64,000 nucleotides of DNA from Pseudomonas fluorescens (GTDB taxonomy: Bacteria > Pseudomonadota > Gammaproteobacteria > Pseudomonadales > Pseudomonadaceae): assembly GCF_001648775.1 (NCBI RefSeq), contig NZ_LVEJ01000005.1:62001-126000 (forward strand). The letters run 5' to 3'. Positions 45,569 to 54,830 of the stretch are shown piece by piece. Below the pieces are notes generated by a model. The model saw only the letters and a program-made list of their open reading frames with translations, made no database searches and was not told the DNA's origin. The position numbers and the translations under genes are program-made. Position 1 is the stretch's first letter; each line of letters begins with the position of its first letter.

Positions 45569-46753
45569 TCAGACCGCCGCAGGGCGCAGCGAGTAGGTTT
45601 TCAACTGGTCAGCGAATTCACGCAGGGACTGGATGCCGCTGGCTTCTGCCTCGTGAATCCATTCCTTGATGGCGGCGAGCATGTCGTGGCCATTTGCGCT
45701 GGTCTTGACCCAGATCTGCTGCAGGGCCAGGCGTTTTTCGTAAATTACCTTCAGCGCCTGGCTGTGCTCGAGCATGGTCTGGATGCGCAAGTGGTGACGA
45801 TCTTCCAGCAGGCTGGTTTCCCGCGACAACAAACGCTTGGCGCGGTGGAACTGGTGACGCACCGAATGATCGACCTTGGCCAGTTCTTGCTTGACCAGCG
45901 GGCCGATGACCAACTTGCGGTACTGGGCCATGATCTGGAAGCGGTTGTTGAGGATCGCCATGGCGGTGTCCATGTCCAGACTGCCCTTGCCTTCGACGCG
46001 GTGGGCAATCGGCGCTACACGCTGGACCTTGGCCAGACGCAGGAAGCTGAAGACTTTGATCCACGCCCAACCGAGATCGAACTCCCACTTCTTCACCGAC
46101 AGTTTTGCCGAGTTAGGGTAGGTGTGATGGTTGTTGTGCAGTTCTTCGCCGCCGATCAGGATGCCCCAAGGCACCAGATTGGTTGCCGCGTCGCGGCATT
46201 CGAAGTTGCGATAGCCAACGGCATGGCCCAGACCGTTGATCACGCCGGCAGCCCACACCGGGATCCACATCATCTGGATCGCCCAGATGGTGATGCCGAT
46301 GGTGCCGAACAGCAGCAGGTCGATGACGCCCATGATCGCCACGCCCAGCAGTGGGTAGCGGCTGTAGACGTTGCGTTCGATCCAGTCTTCGGGGCAGTTC
46401 TTGCCGTAGATGCGCAGGGTTTCCGGGTTCTGCGCCTCGGCACGGTACAGCTCGGCGCCGGTGCGCAGTACGGTGGAAAGGCCTTTGATGACCGGGCTGT
46501 GCGGGTCATCTTCGGTTTCGCACTTGGCGTGGTGTTTGCGGTGGATGGCGGTCCACTCGCGGGTGTTCTGCGCCGTGGTCAGCCACAGCCAGAAACGGAA
46601 AAAGTGCTTCAGGCCGGCATTCAGCTCCAGCGAGCGATGGGCCGAGTAACGGTGCAGATAGACCGTGACGCCGACAATTGTCACGTGGGTCATCAGCAGG
46701 GTGACCGCGACCAGAGACCAGGCCGACAAGCCAAGAAAACCTTCGTACCACAT
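45569..46753 (-). CDS. desA: DesA-type acyl-lipid/acyl-CoA delta-9 desaturase
   Basis: 394 residues. The three His boxes of membrane desaturases are HRYSAH, HRKHH and HNNHH. Four membrane helices lie in two pairs around them, with a helical C-terminal tail. It introduces a cis double bond at position 9 of membrane fatty acids, using oxygen. The neighbouring order (desA, divergent GGDEF-EAL, oscA, sbp) is that of P. aeruginosa as I recall it, which supports DesA over DesB. Confidence 0.87.
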   Translation of the reverse strand: MWYEGFLGLSAWSLVAVTLLMTHVTIVGVTVYLHRYSAHRSLELNAGLKHFFRFWLWLTTAQNTREWTAIHRKHHAKCETEDDPHSPVIKGLSTVLRTGAELYRAEAQNPETLRIYGKNCPEDWIERNVYSRYPLLGVAIMGVIDLLLFGTIGITIWAIQMMWIPVWAAGVINGLGHAVGYRNFECRDAATNLVPWGILIGGEELHNNHHTYPNSAKLSVKKWEFDLGWAWIKVFSFLRLAKVQRVAPIAHRVEGKGSLDMDTAMAILNNRFQIMAQYRKLVIGPLVKQELAKVDHSVRHQFHRAKRLLSRETSLLEDRHHLRIQTMLEHSQALKVIYEKRLALQQIWVKTSANGHDMLAAIKEWIHEAEASGIQSLREFADQLKTYSLRPAAV

Positions 46754-46861
46754 AGGCTATAGGGCCCTCGATAAAGATAAAAACAGCCGTTGCATTATCA
46801 CCAAGCACACAGATAAAACCAGTCGCCCTTTCAGATAAGAGTCGCTGGATGTTTCTTGACC

Positions 46862-46867
46862 TATAAT
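46862..46867 (+). promoter_or_regulatory. Possible -10 box of the GGDEF-EAL gene
   Basis: Perfect TATAAT, 20 bases before the ATG at 46888, giving a very short leader. No good -35 lies at 16-18 bases; TTGACC directly abuts it, which is the wrong spacing. Confidence 0.35.
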
Positions 46868-46887
46868 TCCAACCTTTTTGTAGGGAC

Positions 46888-48819
46888 ATGGACAGCCGAA
46901 TGCCTGCCACTTACCGCGATGCTTTGCGTGCAGCGCTGCTCTATCTCGTGCTTGCCGCTATCTGGCTGCAAGGCACTGATCATTTATTAAACAATTTCTT
47001 CGATAACTCCGTCGATCTTGCCCGATGGCAACTGATCAACGGTTATGTGTTTGCGGCGCTCAGCGCCGGGCTGATCTTCCTGGCGCGGGCGCGTTTGTGC
47101 GAGTTCCTCGGGATCGGTGCCCGCTTGCGTGAGCGTCACGCCGATCGCGAACGCTTGCGCCAGGCGGCGGCCGTGTTCGATTGCACCCGCGAGGGCGTGT
47201 TGGTGACCAACCGTGATGGATTGATCGTGCACGTCAACCGCGCGTTCATGGCAATCACCGGCTATCAGCGCGAAGAAGTCCTCGGCCAGCAGCCGAGCCT
47301 GTTCAAGTCCGGCCACCATCCGCCGGGTTTCTACCAGTCGATGTTCGCCACGCTGCAATCGCAGGGTGAATGGAGCGGCGAGATCTGGAACCGGCGCAAA
47401 AGCGGCGAGATTTATCCACAGTGGCAGACCATCCGGGTCATTCACGATGATCAGGGCCGCCTCAGCCATTACGTCGCGGTGTTTTCCGATATCAGCGCGA
47501 TCAAGGACTCCGAGCATGAGCTGAAACATCTTGCGCACCACGATCCGCTGACCGACCTGCCCAATCGCCTGCTGTTCAGTGACCGCGCCGAGCAGGCGCT
47601 GGCGTCGGCGCAGATCCACAAGCGTGGCTGTGCCTTGCTGATGCTTGATCTCGATCACTTCAAAATGATCAACGACAGCCTCGGCCATAACATCGGTGAC
47701 CGCTTGCTCAAAGCCGTTGCGGCGCGGTTACAGGAACTGTTCGGACCTGTGATTACCCTGGCGCGGCTTGGCGGCGATGAGTTCGCCGTGCTCGCAGAAA
47801 GCTGTCCACAGCCAGGGCAGGCGGCGGCACTGGCCCAGCGCATCCTCGACGCGCTCAAGGAGCCGTTCTGCATCGATGGCCACGAATTGTTCATTAACGC
47901 GAGTATCGGCATCAGCCTGTTCCCCAGCGATGCGTTGAGCGCCGATCAACTGTTGCGCAACGCCGATGCGGCGCTGTTCAAGGCCAAGAGCAGCGGCCGC
48001 AACGGTTACGCCTTGTACACCGAAGAACTCACCGCCCACGCTCAGCAACGGGTCGAAATCGCTTTCGAACTGCGCCGCGCGCTGGAACAGCAAGAACTGC
48101 GGGTTTACTACCAGCCGGTGCATGAGTTGAAAACCAGTCGCCTGATCGGCGTCGAAGCGTTGGTGCGCTGGCAGCATCCGCAACGCGGTCTGGTCTCGCC
48201 TGCGGAGTTCATCCCGATTGCCGAACGCACCGGTTTGATTGCTGAAATCGACGCCTGGGTCATGCAGCAAGCGTGTCGGCAGATGTGCCAATGGCAGCAG
48301 GCCGGAGTGGTGCTGTCGTTTGTCGCGGTGAATGTCTCGTCGCGCCTGTTTGCCCGCCGTGAGTTGTATCAGCAGGTGGCGCAGGTGCTGCACGACACCG
48401 GGCTGGATCCGGCGTATCTGGAGCTGGAAGTGACGGAAAGCGCGGTGATGGATGATCCGGAAGTGGCGCTGGAGCAGATGCACCGGTTGCGTGAGTTGGG
48501 CATTCGTCTGGCCATCGATGATTTTGGCACTGGCTATTCATCGTTGTTACGACTCAAGCGCTTGCCGGTGCAAAAGCTCAAGATCGATCAGGGTTTCGTT
48601 GCCGGGCTGCCGTGGGATGAGGATGACGCGGCGATTGTCCGGGTGATTATCGCGCTGGCGCGCAGCATGGGCATGCAAGTCCATGCCGAGGGTATCGAAC
48701 AGGTTGAGCAGGCGGCGTTTTTGCTGGGGCAGGAGTGTGATTTGGGGCAGGGCTACTGGTTTGGGCGGCCGAGTCCTGCGGCGGATATCGATTGGGCGCG
48801 TGCGCCCTTTATCGGCTGA
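46888..48819 (+). CDS. PAS-GGDEF-EAL c-di-GMP enzyme
   Basis: 643 residues from the ATG at 46888, or 639 from 46900. Two membrane helices at the N-terminus (about 10-25 and 45-65) are followed by a PAS domain (about 95-215), a GGDEF domain with LARLGGDEFAVL, and an EAL domain with GVEALVRWQHP, DDFGTGYSS and KIDQGFV. Both catalytic signatures look intact. In P. aeruginosa the equivalent position is held by a c-di-GMP phosphodiesterase, so degradation may dominate (recalled context, not proven). Divergent from desA. Confidence 0.92.
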   Translation: MDSRMPATYRDALRAALLYLVLAAIWLQGTDHLLNNFFDNSVDLARWQLINGYVFAALSAGLIFLARARLCEFLGIGARLRERHADRERLRQAAAVFDCTREGVLVTNRDGLIVHVNRAFMAITGYQREEVLGQQPSLFKSGHHPPGFYQSMFATLQSQGEWSGEIWNRRKSGEIYPQWQTIRVIHDDQGRLSHYVAVFSDISAIKDSEHELKHLAHHDPLTDLPNRLLFSDRAEQALASAQIHKRGCALLMLDLDHFKMINDSLGHNIGDRLLKAVAARLQELFGPVITLARLGGDEFAVLAESCPQPGQAAALAQRILDALKEPFCIDGHELFINASIGISLFPSDALSADQLLRNADAALFKAKSSGRNGYALYTEELTAHAQQRVEIAFELRRALEQQELRVYYQPVHELKTSRLIGVEALVRWQHPQRGLVSPAEFIPIAERTGLIAEIDAWVMQQACRQMCQWQQAGVVLSFVAVNVSSRLFARRELYQQVAQVLHDTGLDPAYLELEVTESAVMDDPEVALEQMHRLRELGIRLAIDDFGTGYSSLLRLKRLPVQKLKIDQGFVAGLPWDEDDAAIVRVIIALARSMGMQVHAEGIEQVEQAAFLLGQECDLGQGYWFGRPSPAADIDWARAPFIG

Positions 48820-48828
48820 ACCCGAATC

Positions 48829-48923
48829 TGTGGCGAGGGAGCTTGCTCGCGCTCGAGTGCGAAGCGCTCGCAGTTTTCTTGGGCCCGCTGCGCAGTCCAG
48901 CGGGAGCGAGCTCCCTCGCCACA
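48829..48923. repeat. REP-like palindrome
   Basis: TGTGGCGAGGGAGCTTGCTCGC and its inverted partner ending GCTCCCTCGCCACA. This is a second REP class (GGCGAGGGAGC core), different from the GTGGGAGCGAGC class elsewhere in the window. Confidence 0.85.
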
Positions 48924-49003
48924 GGGGGTTGTGGTGTTCTTATGAGCCGCGAACAGCGCGCAAACCCTTGCCCGGCCACATAATGTTTTCTAGTTATATA
49001 AAC

Positions 49004-49048
49004 ATTCTTAAATAGTCTTTTTAAGAATATCCGTGCCTCTCTTATATT
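49004..49048 (+). promoter_or_regulatory. oscA/sbp control region with perfect palindrome
   Basis: Perfect 9-bp inverted repeat ATTCTTAAA / TTTAAGAAT with a 7-base centre (49004-49028), followed after 14 bases by TATATT (49043-49048). The palindrome therefore sits over the -35 position and the -35 itself is poor, as expected for an activator-dependent promoter. CysB is the known activator of sulfate-starvation genes and the obvious candidate; that it binds here is inference. Confidence 0.5.
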
Positions 49049-49110
49049 GCTCCCACGCCGAACGCAGTGCCGCCCACTGTCAGGCAAATCCCATTCAAAG
49101 GAGCAGCACC

Positions 49111-49293
49111 ATGAGCGCATCCCTTCGCAGCGTTGACGGTCAGGACGAAAGCACCATCTTGCGTGAAATCCAGAGCGCCCTGCGCGATCTGCGTTTCGGC
49201 GCGGTGGAGATCACTGTGCATAACGCGCAAGTCGTGCAGATCGAACGCAAAGAGAAATTCCGTTTGCAGCAACCCGGTAAGCAACCGGGCTGA
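49111..49293 (+). CDS. oscA: OscA, small sulfur-starvation protein (DUF2292)
   Basis: 60 residues from the ATG at 49111, with AAAGGAG upstream. The sequence [41 protein letters not shown] core fits DUF2292/OscA (here [34 protein letters not shown]). OscA is encoded directly before sbp in pseudomonads and has been linked to use of organosulfur compounds and to chromate tolerance. The mechanism is unknown. A long hairpin separates it from sbp. Confidence 0.82.
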   Translation: MSASLRSVDGQDESTILREIQSALRDLRFGAVEITVHNAQVVQIERKEKFRLQQPGKQPG

Positions 49294-49360
49294 AAGATCG
49301 CCGCCTGCGCCAGTTCCTGCGGGGAGATTGATGCAGGAGCTGCCGCAGGCGGCGATCTTT
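49293..49360. repeat. Long palindrome between oscA and sbp
   Basis: 28-base arms starting AAAGATCGCCGCCTGCG and ending CGCAGGCGGCGATCTTT, 26 of 28 paired, around a 12-base loop. It resembles a dispersed Pseudomonas palindromic repeat (GATCGCAGCCTGCGGCAGCTCC type). With no T-run it is not a standard terminator but could reduce or protect part of the message. Confidence 0.75.
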
Positions 49361-49429
49361 GAACCGACACACCCGATTTGCGCAATACATAAGAAAAAGC
49401 CACCACCAAGAATTCCAGGAGCTTTCACC

Positions 49430-50443
49430 ATGTCGTCGATTCGCCGTTACGCTTTGGCCGCCCTGGCCAGCGCTGTGTTTGCCGGTTCCGCGGTTGCCAA
49501 GGATTACGAGTTGCTCAACGTGTCGTATGACCCGACGCGCGAGCTGTATCAGGACTACAACGCTGAATTCATCAAGTTCTGGCAGAAAGATCACGCCGGC
49601 GACACCGTGAAAATTCAGCAATCCCATGGTGGTTCGGGTAAACAGGGCCGCGCGGTCATCGACGGTCTGCGCGCTGACGTCGTGACTCTGGCCCTGGCTG
49701 GTGACATCGACGAAATCGCCAAACTCGGCAAGACCCTGCCCGCCGACTGGCAGAAGCGTCTGCCGGAAGCGAGCACGCCGTACACCTCGACCATTGTGTT
49801 CCTGGTGCGCAAGGGCAACCCGAAAGGCATCAAGGACTGGGGCGATCTGGTCAAGAACGACGTCTCGGTGATCACCCCGAACCCGAAAACCTCCGGTGGC
49901 GCGCGCTGGAACTTCCTCGCCGCATGGGCCTACGGCCTGAAAGCCAACGGCGGTGACGAAGCCAAAGCCAAAGAATACGTACAGACCCTGTTCAAGCACG
50001 TGCCGATTCTCGACACCGGTGCACGCGGTTCGACCATCACCTTCGTCAACAACGGTCAGGGTGACGTGTTGCTGGCCTGGGAAAACGAAGCGTTCCTGGC
50101 GCTGAAAGAAGATGGCGGCGCCGACAAGTTCGACATCGTTGTGCCTTCGCTGTCGATCCTCGCCGAGCCGCCAGTGGCCGTGGTCGACAAGAACGCCGAG
50201 AAGAAGGGCAACGAGCAGATCGCCGAAGCCTACCTGAAGCACCTGTACAGCCCGGCCGGTCAGGAAATTGCTGCGAAGAACTTCTACCGTCCGCGTGACA
50301 AGGACGTGGCCGCGAAGTACGCCCAGCAGTTCCCGAAACTGGACCTGGTGACCATCGACAAGGACTTCGGCGGCTGGAAAACCGCGCAGCCGAAATTCTT
50401 CAATGACGGTGGCGTGTTCGACCAGATTTATCAGGCGCAGTAA
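49430..50443 (+). CDS. sbp: Sbp, periplasmic sulfate-binding protein
   Basis: 337 residues from the ATG at 49430 (AGGAGC upstream). The signal peptide [22 protein letters not shown] is followed by mature [21 protein letters not shown], the Sbp/CysP signature, then QSHGGSGKQ and [11 protein letters not shown], which line the sulfate pocket. It delivers sulfate (or thiosulfate) to CysTWA, encoded downstream. Confidence 0.96.
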   Translation: MSSIRRYALAALASAVFAGSAVAKDYELLNVSYDPTRELYQDYNAEFIKFWQKDHAGDTVKIQQSHGGSGKQGRAVIDGLRADVVTLALAGDIDEIAKLGKTLPADWQKRLPEASTPYTSTIVFLVRKGNPKGIKDWGDLVKNDVSVITPNPKTSGGARWNFLAAWAYGLKANGGDEAKAKEYVQTLFKHVPILDTGARGSTITFVNNGQGDVLLAWENEAFLALKEDGGADKFDIVVPSLSILAEPPVAVVDKNAEKKGNEQIAEAYLKHLYSPAGQEIAAKNFYRPRDKDVAAKYAQQFPKLDLVTIDKDFGGWKTAQPKFFNDGGVFDQIYQAQ

Positions 50444-50486
50444 TCTGACTTCAGCCACACATCAAGCCTGAAGCCAGGCGCGGAAA

Positions 50487-50577
50487 ATGTGGGAGCGAGC
50501 TTGCTCGCGAAAGCGGAGTGTCAGACGACGTAGAGTTGACTGATACTCCCTCTTCGCGAGCAAGCTTGCTCCCACAT
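50487..50577. repeat. REP palindrome pair between sbp and cysT
   Basis: Inverted ATGTGGGAGCGAGCTTGC / GCAAGCTTGCTCCCACAT units. Its place inside the transport operon may allow more binding protein than permease to be made. Confidence 0.9.
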
Positions 50578-50616
50578 TGGTGCGTTCAGCGGAATGCTTT
50601 TTAACCAAGGACTTTT

Positions 50617-51435
50617 ATGTCGCGTCGTATCTCCCCCGTCATACCCGGCTTCGGGCTGACGCTGGGTTACACCTTGGTGTACCTCAGCCTGATTGTGCTT
50701 ATCCCGCTGGCGGCAATGTTCGTCCACGCCGCTCAACTCACCTGGGATCAGTTCTGGGCGATCATCTCCGCACCGCGCGTGCTGGCGGCGTTGAAGCTGA
50801 GCTTCGGCACCGCGCTGTGCGCCGCGATCATCAACGGCATCATCGGCACGCTGCTGGCCTGGGTGCTGGTGCGCTACACCTTCCCGGGGCGCAAGGTGAT
50901 CGACGCGATGATCGATCTGCCATTCGCGCTGCCGACCGCCGTGGCCGGTATCGCGCTGACCGCGCTGTACGCGCCAGCCGGTCTGGTCGGGCAATTCGCC
51001 GCTGACCTCGGTTTCAAAATCGCTTATACCCCGCTCGGTATCACCCTGGCGCTGACCTTCGTCACGCTGCCGTTCGTGGTGCGCACGGTGCAACCGGTAC
51101 TGGCCGACATTCCCCGTGAAGTCGAAGAAGCCGCCGCGTGCCTCGGCGCGAAGCCGTTGCAGGTGTTCCGCCACATTCTGGTCCCCGCGCTGCTGCCCGC
51201 GTGGCTGACCGGTTTTGCTCTCGCGTTCGCGCGGGGCGTTGGCGAGTACGGTTCGGTGATTTTCATCGCCGGCAACATGCCGATGAAAACCGAGATCCTG
51301 CCGCTGCTGATCATGGTCAAGCTCGACCAATACGATTACACCGGCGCTACCGCCATCGGCGTGCTGATGCTGGTGGTTTCCTTCGTCCTGTTGCTGCTGA
51401 TCAACTTGCTGCAGCGGCGCATCGAAACCCCATAA
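50617..51435 (+). CDS. cysT: CysT, sulfate ABC transporter permease
   Basis: 272 residues, six predicted membrane helices, and the EAA loop of binding-protein-dependent permeases (EVEEAAACLGAKPLQVFRHILVP). AAGGA lies eight bases before the ATG. Forms the membrane channel with CysW. Confidence 0.95.
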   Translation: MSRRISPVIPGFGLTLGYTLVYLSLIVLIPLAAMFVHAAQLTWDQFWAIISAPRVLAALKLSFGTALCAAIINGIIGTLLAWVLVRYTFPGRKVIDAMIDLPFALPTAVAGIALTALYAPAGLVGQFAADLGFKIAYTPLGITLALTFVTLPFVVRTVQPVLADIPREVEEAAACLGAKPLQVFRHILVPALLPAWLTGFALAFARGVGEYGSVIFIAGNMPMKTEILPLLIMVKLDQYDYTGATAIGVLMLVVSFVLLLLINLLQRRIETP

Positions 51436-51447
51436 GGAGGCGCGAAC

Positions 51448-52320
51448 ATGTCCCAATCGTCTATTGCGGCCGCCTCTTCGGCCAATGCTGCACGCCGTGG
51501 CAGTGCCACTTCGCGCAGAGTCCTGATCGGCCTTGGCTGGCTGGTTTTTTTCCTGTTTTTGCTGCTGCCGTTGTTCATCGTCGTATCGCAGGGTTTGAAG
51601 AATGGCCTCGGTGCATTCTTCACCGCGATTTTTGAACCGGATGCACTGTCGGCACTGAAACTCACCGTGTTCGCCGTATTGATTTCGGTGCCGCTGAACC
51701 TGGTGTTCGGCGTCAGTGCCGCCTGGTGCGTGAGCAAATATTCGTTCCGCGGCAAGAGCATGCTGGTGACGCTGATCGACCTGCCGTTCTCGGTGTCGCC
51801 GGTGATCGCCGGTCTGGTCTACGTGCTGATGTTTGGTGCGCAGGGCCTGTTCGGGCCGTGGCTGCAGGATCACGACATCCAGATCGTCTTCGCCTTGCCG
51901 GGCATCGTGCTGGCGACGATCTTCGTCACCGTGCCGTTCGTGGCCCGTGAGCTGATCCCGTTGATGCAGGAACAAGGCACGCAGGAAGAAGAAGCCGCGC
52001 GCCTGCTCGGCGCCAATGGCTGGCAGATGTTCTGGCACGTCACCGTGCCGAACATCAAGTGGGGCCTGATCTATGGCGTGGTGCTGTGTACCGCGCGGGC
52101 CATGGGTGAATTCGGTGCGGTGTCGGTGGTCTCCGGGCACATTCGCGGGGTGACCAACACCTTGCCGCTGCACGTCGAGATCCTCTACAACGAATACAAC
52201 CACGTGGCCGCGTTCGCCGTGGCGAGCCTGTTGCTGATCCTGGCGCTCTTCATCCTGCTGGCCAAGCAGTGGAGCGAAAACCGTATCAACCGCCTGCGCG
52301 CCAGCGCCGCGGAGGAATAA
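51448..52320 (+). CDS. cysW: CysW, sulfate ABC transporter permease
   Basis: 290 residues with an Ala/Ser-rich N-terminal tail (about 1-25), six membrane helices and the EAA loop [30 protein letters not shown] lies upstream, 12 bases after cysT. Partner of CysT. Confidence 0.95.
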   Translation: MSQSSIAAASSANAARRGSATSRRVLIGLGWLVFFLFLLLPLFIVVSQGLKNGLGAFFTAIFEPDALSALKLTVFAVLISVPLNLVFGVSAAWCVSKYSFRGKSMLVTLIDLPFSVSPVIAGLVYVLMFGAQGLFGPWLQDHDIQIVFALPGIVLATIFVTVPFVARELIPLMQEQGTQEEEAARLLGANGWQMFWHVTVPNIKWGLIYGVVLCTARAMGEFGAVSVVSGHIRGVTNTLPLHVEILYNEYNHVAAFAVASLLLILALFILLAKQWSENRINRLRASAAEE

Positions 52321-52323
52321 TTC

Positions 52324-53313
52324 ATGTCGATCGAAGTGCGTAACGTCAGCAAGAACTTCAACGCGTTCAAGGCGCTGGACAACATCAGCCTGGACATTCA
52401 CAGCGGTGAACTGGTCGCGCTGCTCGGCCCGTCGGGCTGCGGCAAAACCACGCTGCTGCGGATTATCGCCGGTCTGGAAACCCCGGATCAGGGCAACATC
52501 GTCTTCCACGGTGAAGATGTCTCTGGCCACGACGTGCGTGATCGCAACGTCGGTTTCGTGTTCCAGCACTACGCCTTGTTCCGCCACATGACCGTGTTCG
52601 ACAACGTCGCCTTCGGCCTGCGCATGAAGCCGAAAAACCAGCGCCCGAGCGAAAGCCAGATCGCGGTCAAGGTTCACGAGCTGCTGAACATGGTGCAGCT
52701 GGACTGGCTGTCGGATCGTTATCCGGAGCAGTTGTCCGGTGGTCAGCGCCAGCGCATCGCTTTGGCCCGCGCCTTGGCGGTGGAGCCGAAAGTGTTGCTG
52801 CTGGATGAGCCGTTCGGCGCGCTCGACGCCAAGGTGCGTAAAGAACTGCGCCGCTGGCTGGCGCGGTTGCACGAAGACATCAACCTGACCTCGGTGTTCG
52901 TGACCCACGACCAGGAAGAAGCGATGGAAGTCGCCGACCGCATCGTGGTGATGAACAAGGGCGTGATCGAGCAGATCGGCTCACCGGGCGACGTCTACGA
53001 AAACCCGGCCAGCGATTTCGTCTATCACTTCCTCGGCGATTCGAACCGCTTGCTGTTGAGCGACGACAATCACGTGCTGTTCCGCCCGCATGAAGTGTCG
53101 TTGTCCAGGCATGAGCTGGAGGATCACCACGCGGCAGAGGTGCGTGATATCCGGCCGTTGGGCGCGACTACGCGGGTGACGTTGAAGGTGGAAGGGCAGA
53201 CTGATCTGATCGAGGCCGAAGTGGTAAAAGATCACGACAGCCTGATCGGTTTGGCCAAGGGTGAAACCCTGTTCTTCAAACCGAAGGTCTGGCAGAAAAT
53301 CGCCAGCCTTTAA
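52324..53313 (+). CDS. cysA: CysA, sulfate ABC transporter ATPase
   Basis: 329 residues. Walker A is GPSGCGKTT, the signature is [15 protein letters not shown], Walker B is [12 protein letters not shown] and the H-loop is [11 protein letters not shown]. The C-terminal regulatory region carries the CysA-type TOBE-like tail (about 240-329). It powers CysTW and is the last gene of the operon; three bases separate it from cysW. Confidence 0.96.
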   Translation: MSIEVRNVSKNFNAFKALDNISLDIHSGELVALLGPSGCGKTTLLRIIAGLETPDQGNIVFHGEDVSGHDVRDRNVGFVFQHYALFRHMTVFDNVAFGLRMKPKNQRPSESQIAVKVHELLNMVQLDWLSDRYPEQLSGGQRQRIALARALAVEPKVLLLDEPFGALDAKVRKELRRWLARLHEDINLTSVFVTHDQEEAMEVADRIVVMNKGVIEQIGSPGDVYENPASDFVYHFLGDSNRLLLSDDNHVLFRPHEVSLSRHELEDHHAAEVRDIRPLGATTRVTLKVEGQTDLIEAEVVKDHDSLIGLAKGETLFFKPKVWQKIASL

Positions 53314-53323
53314 GATCAAAAGC

Positions 53324-53415
53324 TTCGCGAGCAAGCTCGCTCCCACAGGGATTTTGGTTGTTCACAAATTTTGTGTTCAACACCCATCCACTGTGGGAGC
53401 GAGCCTGCTCGCGAA
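53324..53415. repeat. REP palindrome pair
   Basis: Inverted TTCGCGAGCAAGCTCGCTCC / CTGTGGGAGCGAGCCTGC units after cysA, before the convergent DUF962 gene. Confidence 0.9.
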
Positions 53416-53421
53416 TGCGGT

Positions 53422-53946
53422 CTAGACAGCCGCACGATTCGGATTGACCCGCACCACCCCCGCCCGCGCCTCGATCTGCTCTTTCAGCTCGTGCCGCATC
53501 CCGAGCATGAACGCCAGCTCGGCCACCACAAACAACGGCCCGACAATCAGCCCGCTGACGTCATCGACAAACGCCGGCTTACGCCCTTCATAGTGATGCC
53601 CGACAAACTGGATCACCCAGCCAACGACAAACATCGCCAGCCCGCTGCTCAGCCAGACCATCGTGCTCTGCTGCGCCAATACATGCCCGGCCCAGACTGA
53701 CAGCCCCATCAGCACCGTCATCAAAACCCCGAGCTTCACTTCCAGACGCAGGTAAAACCACGCCGAGGCCAGCGCCAACACAACCGCTGGCGATATCCAC
53801 AACCCGCCCAGCGTCCATTCCGGCCGCGACAACAAAACCGCCACAGCCACCACAATCAGCGGAATGCCGATAAAGTGGCTGGCGATGTTGCGCGGATCAC
53901 GGTGGTAGGCGGCGTATTGACTGAGGTGGTCGACGAGGCTTTTCAT
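53422..53946 (-). CDS. DUF962 / Mpo1-like membrane protein
   Basis: 174 residues from the ATG at 53946, with GGAGGAACAAC upstream; longer starts are not needed. It begins HLSQYAAYHRDPRNIASHFIGIPL, which contains the conserved His and NxxxHxxG pattern of Mpo1/YGL010w proteins. Four membrane helices follow and GWVIQFVGHHYEGRKPA carries the second His cluster. Yeast Mpo1 is an Fe-dependent dioxygenase of 2-hydroxy fatty acids. Whether the bacterial protein does the same is unknown. Confidence 0.87.
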   Translation of the reverse strand: MKSLVDHLSQYAAYHRDPRNIASHFIGIPLIVVAVAVLLSRPEWTLGGLWISPAVVLALASAWFYLRLEVKLGVLMTVLMGLSVWAGHVLAQQSTMVWLSSGLAMFVVGWVIQFVGHHYEGRKPAFVDDVSGLIVGPLFVVAELAFMLGMRHELKEQIEARAGVVRVNPNRAAV

Positions 53947-54030
53947 TGTTGTTCCTCCAGTAGGGTTGATCGCATCATCCCTCGGGATCAGGGTTCGCTC
54001 TGTCAGGCAGGCGACAATCCAGGAGTGTTT

Positions 54031-54708
54031 ATGCAAATTCGTTCACGGCTGATGAGCGGGCAATGGTTCAGTCATCTGCCGGTGTCCTTTCAGGATAGCT
54101 TGCTGGCGGCGGCCCGAGAGCGGCGGCTGACGGCGGGGCAACGGTTGTTCCAGCGCGGTGATGCACCTTGCGGTTTGTACGCGGTGCTTGATGGCGCGGT
54201 GCGCATCGGTGCGGTGAGTGAGCAGGGTAAGGAGGCGTTGTTGAGTCTGGTCGAAGCGCCGCACTGGTTCGGTGAAATCTGCTTGTTCGATGGCCAGCCG
54301 CGTACCCATGACGCGTACGCAGTCGGGCCGTGCACCTTGGTGAATATTCCGCAGGCGACGTTGCTGAAACTGCTCGATGAGCAGCCGGTGTATTGGCGGC
54401 ATCTGGCGCTGCTGATGAGCCATAAACTGCGCCTGACGTTTATCAACCTCGAACAACTGAGCCTGCTGCCGGCCCCGGCACGCCTGGCCCATCGCTTGCT
54501 GATGATCGCCGAAGGCTACGGCGAACTCGACGCGCCACGCCGGGTGCTGCAACTGCCGCAAGAGCAGTTGGCGTCGATGCTGTCACTGTCGCGGCAGACC
54601 ACCAACCAGATTCTCAAGGATTTGCAGGGGCAGGGGATTATCGGACTCGGGTATGGCGAGATCGAAATCCTTGATGCCGTGCGATTGCGCGCTCTCGCCA
54701 CGATCTGA
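54031..54708 (+). CDS. Crp/Fnr-family transcriptional regulator
   Basis: 225 residues from the ATG at 54031 (AGGAGTG upstream). The cyclic-nucleotide-binding fold (about 25-130) includes GLYAVLDGAVRIGAVSEQGKEALLSLVEAPHWFGEICLFDG. A C-terminal HTH follows with LPQEQLASMLSLSRQTTNQILKDLQGQGII. There are no Fnr-type N-terminal cysteines, so it is not an oxygen sensor of the FNR kind. The effector is unknown. Divergent from the DUF962 gene. Confidence 0.9.
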   Translation: MQIRSRLMSGQWFSHLPVSFQDSLLAAARERRLTAGQRLFQRGDAPCGLYAVLDGAVRIGAVSEQGKEALLSLVEAPHWFGEICLFDGQPRTHDAYAVGPCTLVNIPQATLLKLLDEQPVYWRHLALLMSHKLRLTFINLEQLSLLPAPARLAHRLLMIAEGYGELDAPRRVLQLPQEQLASMLSLSRQTTNQILKDLQGQGIIGLGYGEIEILDAVRLRALATI

Positions 54709-54724
54709 CAATTCACCCAAGCCC

Positions 54725-54816
54725 CTGTGGGAGCGAGCTTGCTCGCGAATGCGATTTAACATTCAACATGATTGCTGACTGACACACCGCCTTCGCGAGC
54801 AAGCTCGCTCCCACAT
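54725..54816. repeat. REP palindrome pair
   Basis: Inverted CCTGTGGGAGCGAGCTTGC / GCAAGCTCGCTCCCACAT units between the Crp/Fnr-family gene and the convergent hiuH. Confidence 0.9.
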
Positions 54817-54830
54817 GGGGCAGTATTGAT

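Noticed and set aside
45551..46762. 403-codon plus-strand frame opposite desA
   Set aside because: Antisense to a desaturase with three intact His boxes; no recognisable product.
50521..52908. 795-codon minus-strand frame opposite cysT, cysW and cysA
   Set aside because: His/Gln/Arg-rich translation typical of an antisense GC-rich frame; the cys genes are unambiguous.
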